Shown here: in pieces, positions 33,478 through 43,003 of the stretch | Layout of the letters: each line of letters begins with the position of its first letter | Numbering within the stretch: the first letter of the stretch is position 1 | Assembly: GCA_029202665.1 (NCBI GenBank) | Contig: CP119326.1 | Span: forward strand, 2,294,001-2,358,000 | Direction: 5' to 3' | DNA from: Candidatus Brevundimonas colombiensis | Lineage (GTDB): Bacteria; Pseudomonadota; Alphaproteobacteria; Caulobacterales; Caulobacteraceae | DNA: 64,000 bases | Notes under the pieces: model-generated | Told to the model about the DNA's origin: nothing | The model's input: only the letters and a program-made list of their open reading frames with translations | Database searches by the model: none | Translations under genes and position numbers: made by a program

Positions 33478-35190
33478 ATGACCGACGACATCGACCCGAT
33501 CCGCCTCGGCAAGGCGCTTGAAGATTACAACAGGGGGCGTGTCGATCGACGCGGCTTCCTGCGCGGCGCCGTCCTGGCGGGCGCCAGCGTCGGGGTCGCC
33601 CAAGCCCTGTCCCTCAGCGGCGGCAAGGCGTGGGCGCAGTCCACGCGTTCGGTGGAAGCGCCGCGCGCCGCCGACTATATCGTCATTGGCGCAGGTTCCG
33701 CCGGGGCGACGGCCGCAGGGCAATTGGCCCGCACGACGGAGGCCTCGGTCCTGCTGCTGGAGGGCGGCCTGTCTGACGCCCAGGACTCCATCAGCGATCC
33801 GGCGCAATGGCCGGCGGCGCTGGGCTCGCCCTTCACGAAGAACTACGCGACAGTCCCCCAGATTCACGCCGACAACCGCGTGATTCCCTATCCCCGCGGC
33901 GAAGGGTTGGGCGGATGCAGCAGCGTAAACTGCATGATCTACTGCCGCGGCGCCGCCAGCGACTACGACGACTGGGCCTACAACGGAGCCACAGGCTGGG
34001 GCTGGAAAGAGGTCCTGCCGGAATACAAGGCGTTAGAGGACTGGGAAGGCGGCGCCTCTGAACTGCGCGGCGCAGGCGGTCCGCTCCATGTGACGCGTCC
34101 GAACCCGGCCCTCGGCCACGAGGGCGCCCGCGCGTTCATGGAGGGCGCCAAGTCCCTGGGGTATCCGGAGACGGCGGACTTCAACGGCGGCACGCTGGAA
34201 GGCCCGGCCTGGGTCAACTTCACGGTCTATGGCGGAAAGCGCCAGTCTTCGGCGGTCGCCTTCCTGCGTCCGGCGCAGGAAGCGGGCCGAAAGCTGACAG
34301 TCCTGACCGAAGCGCCCGTCCTGCGTCTGATCATCGAAAGGGGACGCTGCACCGGCGTCGAATATCTGCACAATGGTCGCCCGACGATCGTGAAGGCGAA
34401 CAAGGAGGTCATCCTCTCCGCCGGCGCCTTGATCACCCCCAAGCTTCTGATGCTGTCGGGCATCGGCGACGCCGCCGCCCTGCGCGCGCTTGGCCTGACG
34501 CCCGTTGTCGATCTGCCGGGAGTTGGAGCCAATCTACAGGATCATGTTCTCGGCGCCGGGGTGAACTACGAAGCGAAAGGGCCGGTGCCGCCGACGCGCT
34601 ACAACGCCTCCGAAGTCTATATGTGGTGGAAGTCCGATCCTTCGCAGCCGGTCCCGGATATCAACGCGCTCTACGTCAGCCTGCCGTTCGCCACTCAGGA
34701 GCTGAATCTCCAGCAGCAACACGGCTACGCCATCCTCTGCGGGGTCATGCGGCCCAAGTCGCGGGGCAGCGTCACCCTCACGTCGTCCGATCCGCGCGTC
34801 GATCCCCTGATTGATCCGAACTATCTTCAGGTCGGCCAGGATTTCGTCGCTCTGAAAGCGGCCACCGACCTGGCGCGCGCGATCGGCAACAGCGACGCCT
34901 ATCGCGACATTCGAAAGGCGGAACTGATGCCCGCGCATTCAGCCGCATCGCCCGAGGCGTATCGCGCTTTCCTGCGCAAGTCCGTCTCGACCTATTTCCA
35001 TCCGGTGGGCACCGCCAAGATGGGAACAGACGTCGGATCAGTCGTCGATCCGCATCTGAAGGTCTATGGTGTCGAAGGCCTGCGCGTGGCGGACGCCTCG
35101 GTCATGCCGTCGATCACCACCGGCAATACGAATGCGCCATCCATCCTTATCGGTTGGCGCGCCGCCAAGATGGCCGCGGCCGCCGCATGA
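33478..35190 (+). CDS. Tat-exported GMC-family FAD alcohol oxidoreductase
   Basis: A 570-residue glucose-methanol-choline oxidoreductase. A twin-arginine signal (R24-R25-GFLRG, then a hydrophobic stretch and AWA) predicts export to the periplasm as a folded FAD protein. DYIVIGAGSAGATAAGQLA (GAGSAG at 71-76) binds FAD; GGCSSVNCMIYCRG, GALITPKLLMLSGIG, and the active-site H508 (FHPVGTAKMG) and N552 (GNTNAPS) follow. It would oxidise a primary alcohol to the aldehyde in the periplasm, passing electrons to the respiratory chain. GGGAGG precedes the ATG. Choline-dehydrogenase and PEG-dehydrogenase relatives have this fold; the substrate is unknown. Confidence 0.9.
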   Translation: MTDDIDPIRLGKALEDYNRGRVDRRGFLRGAVLAGASVGVAQALSLSGGKAWAQSTRSVEAPRAADYIVIGAGSAGATAAGQLARTTEASVLLLEGGLSDAQDSISDPAQWPAALGSPFTKNYATVPQIHADNRVIPYPRGEGLGGCSSVNCMIYCRGAASDYDDWAYNGATGWGWKEVLPEYKALEDWEGGASELRGAGGPLHVTRPNPALGHEGARAFMEGAKSLGYPETADFNGGTLEGPAWVNFTVYGGKRQSSAVAFLRPAQEAGRKLTVLTEAPVLRLIIERGRCTGVEYLHNGRPTIVKANKEVILSAGALITPKLLMLSGIGDAAALRALGLTPVVDLPGVGANLQDHVLGAGVNYEAKGPVPPTRYNASEVYMWWKSDPSQPVPDINALYVSLPFATQELNLQQQHGYAILCGVMRPKSRGSVTLTSSDPRVDPLIDPNYLQVGQDFVALKAATDLARAIGNSDAYRDIRKAELMPAHSAASPEAYRAFLRKSVSTYFHPVGTAKMGTDVGSVVDPHLKVYGVEGLRVADASVMPSITTGNTNAPSILIGWRAAKMAAAAA

Positions 35191-35280
35191 CCGTGTGATC
35201 AGGAACGATTGTCTCTCCCCTAAGCCTCGGCGACGATGTGGTCGCCGGGGCGATCCTGTCTCTGAAATGGAGTATCTCCC

Positions 35281-36732
35281 ATGGATATGACCGCAGACCT
35301 CGGCGTCAATATCGACTTCTCCGGGCCTTACACCCTATCGATCGACGGTCGTCTCGTGGGGACCGACAGCACCTTCGACGTCTTCAATCCCGCCACCAAC
35401 GCCGTCCTGGCCAAGGCGCCCCTGGGGACGGCGGACCATATGGAACGCGCGATTGCGGCGGCCAAGGCCGCTTTTCCCGCCTGGTCCGCCATGAGCTGGG
35501 ACGAACGCGCCGGCTATATTGCGCGCTATGCCGATGCTCTGGACGCGCACAAGGACGAGCTGATCACGCTGCTTACGCTTGAACAGGGCAAGCCGCGTCA
35601 CAGCATGGCGACCGGGGAGGTCGAAGCCGCCATCTTCTGGGTGCGGGAAACCGCCAAACGTCGCCTGGACATCGAGGTGATCGAGGATACGATCGAACAC
35701 GTCGTGGAGGTCCACCATACCCCGCTAGGCGTGGTGGGCGCGATCACGCCTTGGAATTTCCCGGTGCTCCTGGGGCTGTGGAAGGTCGCGCCATGCCTGA
35801 TCACCGGCAACACCCTGGTGATGAAGCCCTCTCCGTACACGCCGCTCTGCACGCTGCGCTTCGGCGAAATCGCCCAGCAGATATTCCCTGCCGGCGTGTT
35901 GAACGTCGTGGCTGGCGGCAATGATCTCGGGCAGCAGATGACCGAACACGCCGATGTCGCCAAGATCAGCTTCACGGGTTCGACGGCGACCGGCAAGAAG
36001 GTGATGGCGTCAGGCTCGGGCAATCTGAAGCGGATCACCCTGGAACTCGGCGGCAACGACGCCGCCATCGTATTGGCCGACGCCGACTGGGAAGCGATCA
36101 TCCCGGTGCTCTTCTGGGCGGCTTTCGGCAACTCGGGCCAGTGGTGCATCGCCACCAAACGCATCTACGTCCACGAGAGCATTCACGCGGCGTTCGTCAA
36201 GGCCTTCGTCGCCTTCGCCAAGACGCAGAAGGTTGGTGACGGCATGTCTGCGGACACCGACCTTGGACCGATCCAGAATCGGATGCAGTACGGCAAGCTT
36301 CTCGACCTGTTCCGCGACGTCAAGGAGAAGGGCTATCAGGTGGCGTTGGGCGGGACGATCGACGAGAGCCTCGCCGGCAACTTCGTGCCCGTAACCATCA
36401 TCGACAACCCCCCGGAGGACAGCCGCATCGTTCAGGAAGAGCCGTTCGGCCCGATCCTGCCGATCCTGTCATTCCAGGATGTCGATGAGGCGGTTGCCAA
36501 GGCCAACGACAGTCCTTTCGGCTTGGCCGGCTCGGTTTGGGGACGGGATCGCAACGCCGCCATCGCGGTCGCGAAACGTCTTGAGACCGGCACGGTCTGG
36601 GTCAACGAGATCCATATCCATGGCGTCGACATTCCGTTCGGCGGGCACAAACAGTCCGGCATGGGGGTCGAGAACGGCCAGGAAGGTCTGGCCGAGTTCA
36701 CCAACACCAAGACCTATATGTTCCACAAATAG
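35281..36732 (+). CDS. Aldehyde dehydrogenase
   Basis: A 483-residue ALDH-superfamily enzyme. ITPWNFPVLLGLWKVAPCLITGNTLVMKPSPYTPL is the cofactor region, FTGSTATGKKV the Rossmann loop, and the catalytic residues are E255 (LELGGND) and C289 (GQWCIATKR). The family's usual GQxCxAxxR is kept. It lies 90 bases after the GMC gene and is followed by a strong hairpin, so it closes the channel-GMC-ALDH operon and probably takes the aldehyde produced by the GMC enzyme. Confidence 0.92.
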   Translation: MDMTADLGVNIDFSGPYTLSIDGRLVGTDSTFDVFNPATNAVLAKAPLGTADHMERAIAAAKAAFPAWSAMSWDERAGYIARYADALDAHKDELITLLTLEQGKPRHSMATGEVEAAIFWVRETAKRRLDIEVIEDTIEHVVEVHHTPLGVVGAITPWNFPVLLGLWKVAPCLITGNTLVMKPSPYTPLCTLRFGEIAQQIFPAGVLNVVAGGNDLGQQMTEHADVAKISFTGSTATGKKVMASGSGNLKRITLELGGNDAAIVLADADWEAIIPVLFWAAFGNSGQWCIATKRIYVHESIHAAFVKAFVAFAKTQKVGDGMSADTDLGPIQNRMQYGKLLDLFRDVKEKGYQVALGGTIDESLAGNFVPVTIIDNPPEDSRIVQEEPFGPILPILSFQDVDEAVAKANDSPFGLAGSVWGRDRNAAIAVAKRLETGTVWVNEIHIHGVDIPFGGHKQSGMGVENGQEGLAEFTNTKTYMFHK

Positions 36733-36755
36733 GGCATCGAATCGGGAGGATCATC

Positions 36756-36790
36756 GAGCCGCAGCCGTCGCTGCGGCTCATCCTTCTTTG
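36756..36790 (+). terminator. Intrinsic terminator after aldehyde dehydrogenase
   Basis: GAGCCGCAG (36756-36764) pairs perfectly with CTGCGGCTC (36771-36779) around a six-base loop and is followed by ATCCTTCTTT. It ends the 32553-36732 operon. The remaining 210 bases to 37003 hold nothing recognisable. Confidence 0.75.
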
Positions 36791-37002
36791 GCCGTTTCTT
36801 GAAGCCGTAAAGCAGCCGACGCTGCCAAAAGGCGCCGTTTCGAAACGATGCAAGCGAAGCCCAAGCCGTTGAGGGCTCTGGGCCGTCGGGAGAGGGGCGC
36901 GCGGCATGTGGTAGCCCCATGTCCTTACGCAGCGGCGAGGCCGCGCAGACGCCCGCGATCAACAGGACGCCGTCGTCAACGACAGTGTGATGAAGGCGGG
37001 GT

Positions 37003-39300
37003 TCACCAGCGCGCCTGAAGCATCAGGCCGATGACGCGCGGATCGCCCAGCACGGCCTGATTGGTCTCTTCGCGATTGTAGCTCAGATACTGCTCGTCCA
37101 GCAGGTTCTTGCCATAGATATAGGCGCCCCAGCGTTCGGTCTCGTAGCCGACGCGGCCGTTGACCAGCGTGCGACCGCTGACCTTGCTGCTTTCCTGGGT
37201 GAAGCCGGTATTGGTGAAGACTTCCGAGCGATAGTTGGCGTTGAAGTTGGCCACGAAACCCGCGCCCCAGCGGTAGTTTCCGCCCAGGGCCAGGGTCCAG
37301 CGTGGGGCATAAGAGAACTCTGAGCCGCTGAGGTTGCTGGAGGCGCCGCCCACATTGGTGACGAACTCGTCGAACTTGGTGCGCGAGAAACCGACCGACG
37401 TGTACCAGTCGAAGGCAGAGTTCAGGCGGTGCGAGGTCTCGACTTCAAATCCGTAGAGGTGCGATTTTCCAGCGTTGACGGTATTGTAATCGTACAGGTT
37501 TAGGCCGAAATTGACGGACACCTGCTGGTCCTTCCAATCAACATAATAGGCGTTGGCGTTGACGGTCAGAGCGCCGTCCAGCCATGTCGATCGCAGCGAC
37601 GCCTCGTAGTTCCAGGTATACTCCGGATCATAAGCGAATACCTGGGACCGCGCGGTGTTGGCGCTGGAACCGCCGGAGCGATATCCGCGCTGCACCACGA
37701 AACCGGCCTTCATGTCTGGCGTCAGGTCGTACAGCAGGCCGAGTTTCGGCAGGAAGGCGTCGAACTCGCGCCTGGCCTCGGGCGTGGCCGAGCCGGCCTG
37801 GGACACAAGGCTCGCGACCCCGGCGTTGATGCCTGCGACAGCCAGGTAGAGGGGCGAGCCGACTGCGCCATAGCCGGCGGGGTCGGGATAGGTCCCGGCA
37901 AAGACGGCCGACTGGGTGACCTGGGTCGTGTTCTCCTCGTGGTCCCATCGGAAACCGCCCACGACCGACAGGCGATCGGTCAGGTTCCATTCGCCGTCGC
38001 CGAACAGGGCGTAGGTGGTCACCTGGGTCGGGAAGTCTGCCGCATAGTTGACGGGAATGACGGGAAGCGCCTGGCTATAGAGGTTGGCGACGAAGCCTGC
38101 CGTCGTGGCATCCAGGCCGTTCGACTGCAGCAGGGCTGAGATGGTGTTGACCGGCGTCTGCACGTTGGTGCGGCTGGCCGAGTTCGCCTGTTGATCGCGG
38201 TTGTAATAGAAGGCCCCGAGCAGGCCGTGGAGACGTTCGCCCCGATAGTTCAGCCGCACTTCCTGCGTCAGGGTGTCATAGTCGTAGTCATTATAGCCGT
38301 AGCCGATGGCCGCGGCCGTGCCGTCGCCGTCGTATTGCTGGAACTGCTGGATGTCGCTCCACGAGGTGACGCCGGACAGGGTCAGAGTGTCGGACAGGAC
38401 CTGATTGAGTTCCAAGGTCGCCATGTCGGTTTCCACATGGCTCAGATTGGGAGTGTCGGAATAGGCGCGGCGCTTGTCGTAGAAGTCCGGCACGTCAGTA
38501 TTGGTGTAGGAGAACAGATAGCCGCCATCGCTTTCGAACCGGGTGTAACCCAGTCGGGCCTCGAACCCGGGCAGGCTCTTGGGCGTCCACAGCAGCCGGC
38601 CGCGAACTGTCAGACTGTCAGTCGGATCTTCGGGCGCGTTGAGGGTCTCGTTGTGCGTGTAGCCATCGCTGTCGCGCTTTTCGGCCGAGAGGCGGAAGGC
38701 CAGTTCATCCGCGATCAGAGGGCCGCCGCCCGCGACTGCGAAGGCCGTCTCCTGCGGATCGGCGACGATGGCGCGGCCGCGCAGATCCCAATCGAATGTC
38801 GGGTCGATCGTTCGCATCACGACCGCGCCGGCCAAGGCGTTCAGCCCCTGAAGAGTGGATTGCGGCCCGCGGAAGATTTCGATCTGGCGCATGTCCCAGG
38901 CGTCGGTCGGTCCCGAGAAGGTGACCGAAGGGGGCAGGGGGGCGCCGTCGACATAGATGGTGGTTAGGGCTGCATCGCCGCCTCCCGAAACGCCCTGGTT
39001 ATTGACGCCGCGGATGGTGAATCCGGCGTGGCCGTAGGTCTCGGACAGGTTGGCGGTTCGCTGGAAGATTTCGCCCAGCGTCTGGATGGCTTCCTGCTCG
39101 ACTTGCCGGGCGGTCACGACCCGGACGCTGGTCGGGGTGTCCTGCAGCGATCGGTCGGTCTTCTCGCCGGTGACGATGATCTCCTCAAGCGAGGCCGTCT
39201 GCCCTTGCGTCTGATCTCGCGTCTGAGCAACGGCAGCGCCTCCGCCTGCCACGACGACAAAGAGTGCGGCCGACGACGTCAGCAAACGATTACGCGACAT
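37003..39300 (-). CDS. TonB-dependent outer-membrane receptor
   Basis: A 765-residue TonB-dependent receptor. The signal peptide MSRNRLLTSSAALFVVVAGGGAAVAQ is followed by the TonB-box region ASLEEIIVTGEK, a plug domain (TPTSVRVVTARQVEQEAIQTLGEIFQRTANLSETYGHAGFTIRGV), and a 22-strand barrel. It ends VIGLMLQARW with a terminal aromatic. This IIVTGEK style is common among caulobacterial and sphingomonad receptors for carbohydrates, siderophores or other nutrients. The start at 39300 has GGGGAAG upstream. It is divergent from a second receptor across 234 bases. Confidence 0.92.
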   Translation of the reverse strand: MSRNRLLTSSAALFVVVAGGGAAVAQTRDQTQGQTASLEEIIVTGEKTDRSLQDTPTSVRVVTARQVEQEAIQTLGEIFQRTANLSETYGHAGFTIRGVNNQGVSGGGDAALTTIYVDGAPLPPSVTFSGPTDAWDMRQIEIFRGPQSTLQGLNALAGAVVMRTIDPTFDWDLRGRAIVADPQETAFAVAGGGPLIADELAFRLSAEKRDSDGYTHNETLNAPEDPTDSLTVRGRLLWTPKSLPGFEARLGYTRFESDGGYLFSYTNTDVPDFYDKRRAYSDTPNLSHVETDMATLELNQVLSDTLTLSGVTSWSDIQQFQQYDGDGTAAAIGYGYNDYDYDTLTQEVRLNYRGERLHGLLGAFYYNRDQQANSASRTNVQTPVNTISALLQSNGLDATTAGFVANLYSQALPVIPVNYAADFPTQVTTYALFGDGEWNLTDRLSVVGGFRWDHEENTTQVTQSAVFAGTYPDPAGYGAVGSPLYLAVAGINAGVASLVSQAGSATPEARREFDAFLPKLGLLYDLTPDMKAGFVVQRGYRSGGSSANTARSQVFAYDPEYTWNYEASLRSTWLDGALTVNANAYYVDWKDQQVSVNFGLNLYDYNTVNAGKSHLYGFEVETSHRLNSAFDWYTSVGFSRTKFDEFVTNVGGASSNLSGSEFSYAPRWTLALGGNYRWGAGFVANFNANYRSEVFTNTGFTQESSKVSGRTLVNGRVGYETERWGAYIYGKNLLDEQYLSYNREETNQAVLGDPRVIGLMLQARW

Positions 39301-39347
39301 TTTGTCTTCCCCGAGTATCCCGGAGGCGGCGTTAGAGGGGGTAGGAA

Positions 39348-39364
39348 TGCAAGTCAATCGCAAT
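39348..39364. promoter_or_regulatory. Candidate operator upstream of the minus-strand TonB receptor
   Basis: TGCAA-GTCAA-TCGCA-AT is an imperfect inverted repeat (TGCRA...TYGCA) 48 bases upstream of the receptor ATG. Its TCGCAATA tail recurs at 39492-39499 near the other receptor. The form resembles alphaproteobacterial metal-responsive boxes only loosely. Confidence 0.3.
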
Positions 39365-39485
39365 ATGTGGTTGGCCCAGACCCTGGACTGCAGAGGGAAG
39401 GCTGACGGTTCTCACATCCGGGCGGAAGAGGAAAAAGCCCAAGGCGCTTTGGCATAGGCAAATCCTACACGGCGAAATAGTTGAT

Positions 39486-39498
39486 ATTGAGTCGCAAT
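39486..39498. promoter_or_regulatory. Candidate operator upstream of the plus-strand TonB receptor
   Basis: ATTGAGTCGCAAT, with 4-bp inverted ends ATTG/CAAT, lies 36 bases before the receptor ATG and repeats TCGCAATA of the 39348-39364 site. Low confidence. Confidence 0.25.
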
Positions 39499-39534
39499 AG
39501 CTTTACTGCGGCGCTTCTTATAGGAGTATCGAAT

Positions 39535-42093
39535 ATGGGCCGTTCTCCCCGACTGCTCGCCGCAGGTGTATCCGCGTTGGCGATCAACTTCTCGTTCGGG
39601 GTCGTGCAGTCCCTGGCGCAAACCTCGCCCGATCCGACTGTTGACGCCGATGCTGCATGGAAAGACACGACGCCGACCGTCGTCGTAACCTCATCACAGG
39701 CGACGCCCGCCTATCGATTGGGTGATCGCCTGAATACGGGTGCGAGCGTATTTGACGAGGTTAGCATCAGGGACCGCGCGCCGGGTACGGGCGACGTCCT
39801 GCAACTGCTTAAGTTGAACCCGGGCGTGCAATTCACCACTGAGGAAGGTCACGCTACCCGCGACACTCTGCGGGACCTGCTGCCCAGCGAGATTTCGATC
39901 TCCGGCGGCCGCCCGACGGAAAACTTCTTCATCCTCGACGGAGTTGGAGTGAACAACCTGATGGAGACCGGAACGAGCAATAGTACGCTCGACTTCGACT
40001 GGGTCCGCAGCGCCAGCCCCCAGACGATCTGGGTCGATGCCGATCTGATCGGATCGCTGACGGTGCTGGATTCGAATGTCTCCGCTGAGTTCGGTCGCTT
40101 CGGAGGCGGGGTTGTCGAGATCAAGACGCGCGAACCCTCGCGACGTTTCGGCATGCAGGTCGGATACAGCATGACCTCTGACGACATGGCCCGCTATCAT
40201 CTATCGCCCAGCTACACGAGCACGATCGTACGGGAGCAACCGCGTTTCGATCGAAGGCGCTGGAACGTGTCGGCGGACTTGCCGATCAACGAGACCATGG
40301 GCCTGCTCGCCTCCTATTCCCGGTCTCAGGCGACGACCTACAACAACTGGTCGGCCAATCTGACCGATATTGGAGATGAGCAGTTTGACCAGACCAATGT
40401 CAGCGAGAGCTATCTGTTGAAATTCGCCTGGGAACCGCATGGCGACCTCAAGCTGACGGCCCAGGTCACCCACGCGCCCTATTCGAATGTCATCGTTAGC
40501 TCCTCCGGCATCAATACCCTACAAGACAATCACGGCGGCGGAACGACCGCTCGACTGGGCGCGAGTGGGGGGCGCGGTGCCGCCGACTGGGGCCTGAATC
40601 TGAGCTACGCCATGTCGGATGCCGATAAGGACGCCGCCGACTGGCGCTATGATGTCCGTGGCGGGCTGGAGCCCTGGTGCGGGGGCGCCATTACGGTGAC
40701 CTGCACTAACGGTTATGTAGGCGCCATCAAGCAGCGCCAGAACGACCTGGCGCTCGACGGCTCTTGGAGCCAGCCGTTCCGCGGCGGTGATCTGCGGCTC
40801 GGATTCGCGATTTCGGACGTGGATGCGGAAAAGTCGCGCCGCGACGGCGGGGTCTATGCCTTCACAGGAACGACCGCAGTCATAAACCAGGCGACCGGAC
40901 CGTTGACGTTCTGCCTTTCGGCGACTGACCCCAGCTGCGTCGAGGGGCGATACGCCTACAACCGCAAGACCGTCTATCCAGCCTACCATGCCCAGGTGTC
41001 CCTGCAGACCTATGGAATGTGGGCGGAGTACGTCAGGGACTGGCGCGGCTTCGACGTCAGGGCAGGCTTGCGCTACGATTATGAAAGCTTCCTCGGCAAC
41101 CATACCTTGTCGCCGCGCCTGTCTATCGCCCGCGAGTTGCCGTGGTGGGGGATCAACGCCACCCTGGGCGTGAACCGTTATTATGGTCGCAGCTATCTGG
41201 GCTATGCGATCCGCGAAAAACTCACCGACACCATGCAGTACAGCCGCACGTTCACAACGGTGAGCGGACGCCGGGTGTGGTCGCCGGACTGGGTGCTGTC
41301 CTCGGTGACGCCGACGACCAAATATAGCGGCCAGGATCTCGATACGCCCTACAGTGACGAGGTCTCATTGGCCCTGACTGGCGACCTGTTCGGCGGCCAA
41401 TGGCGGGTTAGAGGCGTCTATCGCGATAGCCACGACCAGTTTTCACGCTCGCTGGTATCGACATACGTGCTGATCGACGCCCTCGGCGCCTCACGAAATG
41501 TCAACAGCTATAAGATGACCAATGGTGGCTCGAGCACCTACGAAAGCGGCAGTCTTGAGTATGTCTTGCCGTTGAATCGCCATACCTTCAGCTTCAGCAC
41601 CAACTGGTCTGACACCAAGAGCAGCGCCAGCACATTTTTCGATACCCCCGACGACGACCTCGCCGGCTCGACGATGGTTCTTTTCGAAGGCCAGATCATG
41701 AGCCTGGCCGATCTGTATCAGGATAACCAGCGCCGGGACTTCGCCGCGCCGTTCATGTTTAACGCGGACTGGCAGTCAAAATGGATCGACAACCGACTGA
41801 GCATCACGGTCGGTGGTCGCTATCGCGGCGACTTCAATCGGATCGAGGCGTCCGGCGCCTATCAAACGGTCGAAGGGACAAGGTACCGAATCTACGACGT
41901 CGTCCAATACCATTCTTCGATCGATCTGAACGCGAACATCTCCTATGCCCTGCTCAGCGGCGACTACGGGGTGACGCTGGAAGCGCGGATTGCCAATCTG
42001 CTAGACAAGATACCAGACCGCGATGCGACCTATTCCAGTCAACCCTGGCAACTGGGCCGGAGCGCTTGGGTCGGCGTACGTGTCCGTTACTGA
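39535..42093 (+). CDS. TonB-dependent outer-membrane receptor, low-GC
   Basis: An 852-residue receptor. The signal peptide is MGRSPRLLAAGVSALAINFSFGVVQSLAQ. The plug domain includes ISISGGRPTENFFILDGVGVNNLMETG and FGRFGGGVVEIKTREPSRRFG, followed by a long barrel and a terminal aromatic (VGVRVRY). Base composition is unlike its neighbours: a 120-base sample at 41461-41580 counts about 53% G+C. The ATG at 39535 has TAGGAG eight bases upstream. A TonB C-terminal-domain reading frame lies about 90 bases downstream. The transported ligand is unknown; the low GC suggests transfer. Confidence 0.88.
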   Translation: MGRSPRLLAAGVSALAINFSFGVVQSLAQTSPDPTVDADAAWKDTTPTVVVTSSQATPAYRLGDRLNTGASVFDEVSIRDRAPGTGDVLQLLKLNPGVQFTTEEGHATRDTLRDLLPSEISISGGRPTENFFILDGVGVNNLMETGTSNSTLDFDWVRSASPQTIWVDADLIGSLTVLDSNVSAEFGRFGGGVVEIKTREPSRRFGMQVGYSMTSDDMARYHLSPSYTSTIVREQPRFDRRRWNVSADLPINETMGLLASYSRSQATTYNNWSANLTDIGDEQFDQTNVSESYLLKFAWEPHGDLKLTAQVTHAPYSNVIVSSSGINTLQDNHGGGTTARLGASGGRGAADWGLNLSYAMSDADKDAADWRYDVRGGLEPWCGGAITVTCTNGYVGAIKQRQNDLALDGSWSQPFRGGDLRLGFAISDVDAEKSRRDGGVYAFTGTTAVINQATGPLTFCLSATDPSCVEGRYAYNRKTVYPAYHAQVSLQTYGMWAEYVRDWRGFDVRAGLRYDYESFLGNHTLSPRLSIARELPWWGINATLGVNRYYGRSYLGYAIREKLTDTMQYSRTFTTVSGRRVWSPDWVLSSVTPTTKYSGQDLDTPYSDEVSLALTGDLFGGQWRVRGVYRDSHDQFSRSLVSTYVLIDALGASRNVNSYKMTNGGSSTYESGSLEYVLPLNRHTFSFSTNWSDTKSSASTFFDTPDDDLAGSTMVLFEGQIMSLADLYQDNQRRDFAAPFMFNADWQSKWIDNRLSITVGGRYRGDFNRIEASGAYQTVEGTRYRIYDVVQYHSSIDLNANISYALLSGDYGVTLEARIANLLDKIPDRDATYSSQPWQLGRSAWVGVRVRY

Positions 42094-42186
42094 TGAGCGC
42101 CTCATTGGTCGGCGGGCCGGTCTTCCACTCCGGCGCTCACGACCCCTGAGCAACTCGTCGCTGATCGTCGTATACACGGTCGGCAG

Positions 42187-42525
42187 ATGTTTGGTGGAGC
42201 AGGTGCAGTATCCAGCGACTGGAACAGCCGGGCGCGCGTATCTCAGGACGGCAGCGGCCAGGTGCTGGGCGCGGGCGCCGCCCCAACAGAGGAGCGTTAC
42301 GTCGTCACGGTTCTCGCCTGGATCAAGCGCCACAAGCGTATGATCTCCGAGGTTCGAACAGGGGTTGTAACGCTTCGGCTCATTCTTGATCACAGCGGCG
42401 GGGTGCGCGACATTCTGTTGATACGCAGCAGCGGCTCCCGGCCTCCTGATACGACCGTCGTCGACCAGATTCGCAATAGCCAGCCGTGTCCACGCCCCCC
42501 GCCCGGCACGGCCAATTTACGGTGA
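42187..42525 (+). pseudogene. TonB C-terminal-domain protein, frameshifted near the end
   Basis: The 112-codon frame encodes a TonB C-terminal domain: RYVVTVLAWIKRHKR, GVVTLRLILDHSGGVRDILLIRSSGS, then VVDQIRNSQPCPRPPPGTANLR and a stop at 42523-42525. TonB domains end with one more strand, and it is present in another frame (TVNIDYRSIP, 42519-42548, stop at 42549-42551), as if one base were lost around 42516-42519. No N-terminal membrane anchor or Pro-rich linker is visible upstream. I read it as a decayed TonB-type gene linked to the receptor before it; a sequencing error is the alternative for the frameshift. Confidence 0.6.
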
Positions 42526-42804
42526 ACATCGACTATCGGTCCATCCCATGATCTCGCGCCTGGATATTCGAACGGCCGGGGTGGCGGTCTGCGTCCTTCA
42601 GGTACTGTCATGACGCAGTATCGCCGACTATCGCGAGGCAGCTATAAATAGAATGTTAGAGCGTACGGCAGCGGCCCTTTCATAAAGGAGAACTGCCGCG
42701 CAGAAAGACTTCAATGATGACGCCTGGTAGCGCAACCTTCGCACTTGTCACCAAGACGAATACCACAAAGCGTGGGAGCTCATGGGTCTTCACCACCAGC
42801 GCGG

Positions 42805-42891
<87 letters not shown>

Positions 42892-43003
42892 TCGCCGCAT
42901 CGAGCGACAGCGGGACGCCATAGCAGGGGATGGGGGCGTTAACCAAAGCGGAAATGTCTTCGTTCATCCTGTTTTTACAACGACGGAGATGAAGGCGAGA
43001 CGG

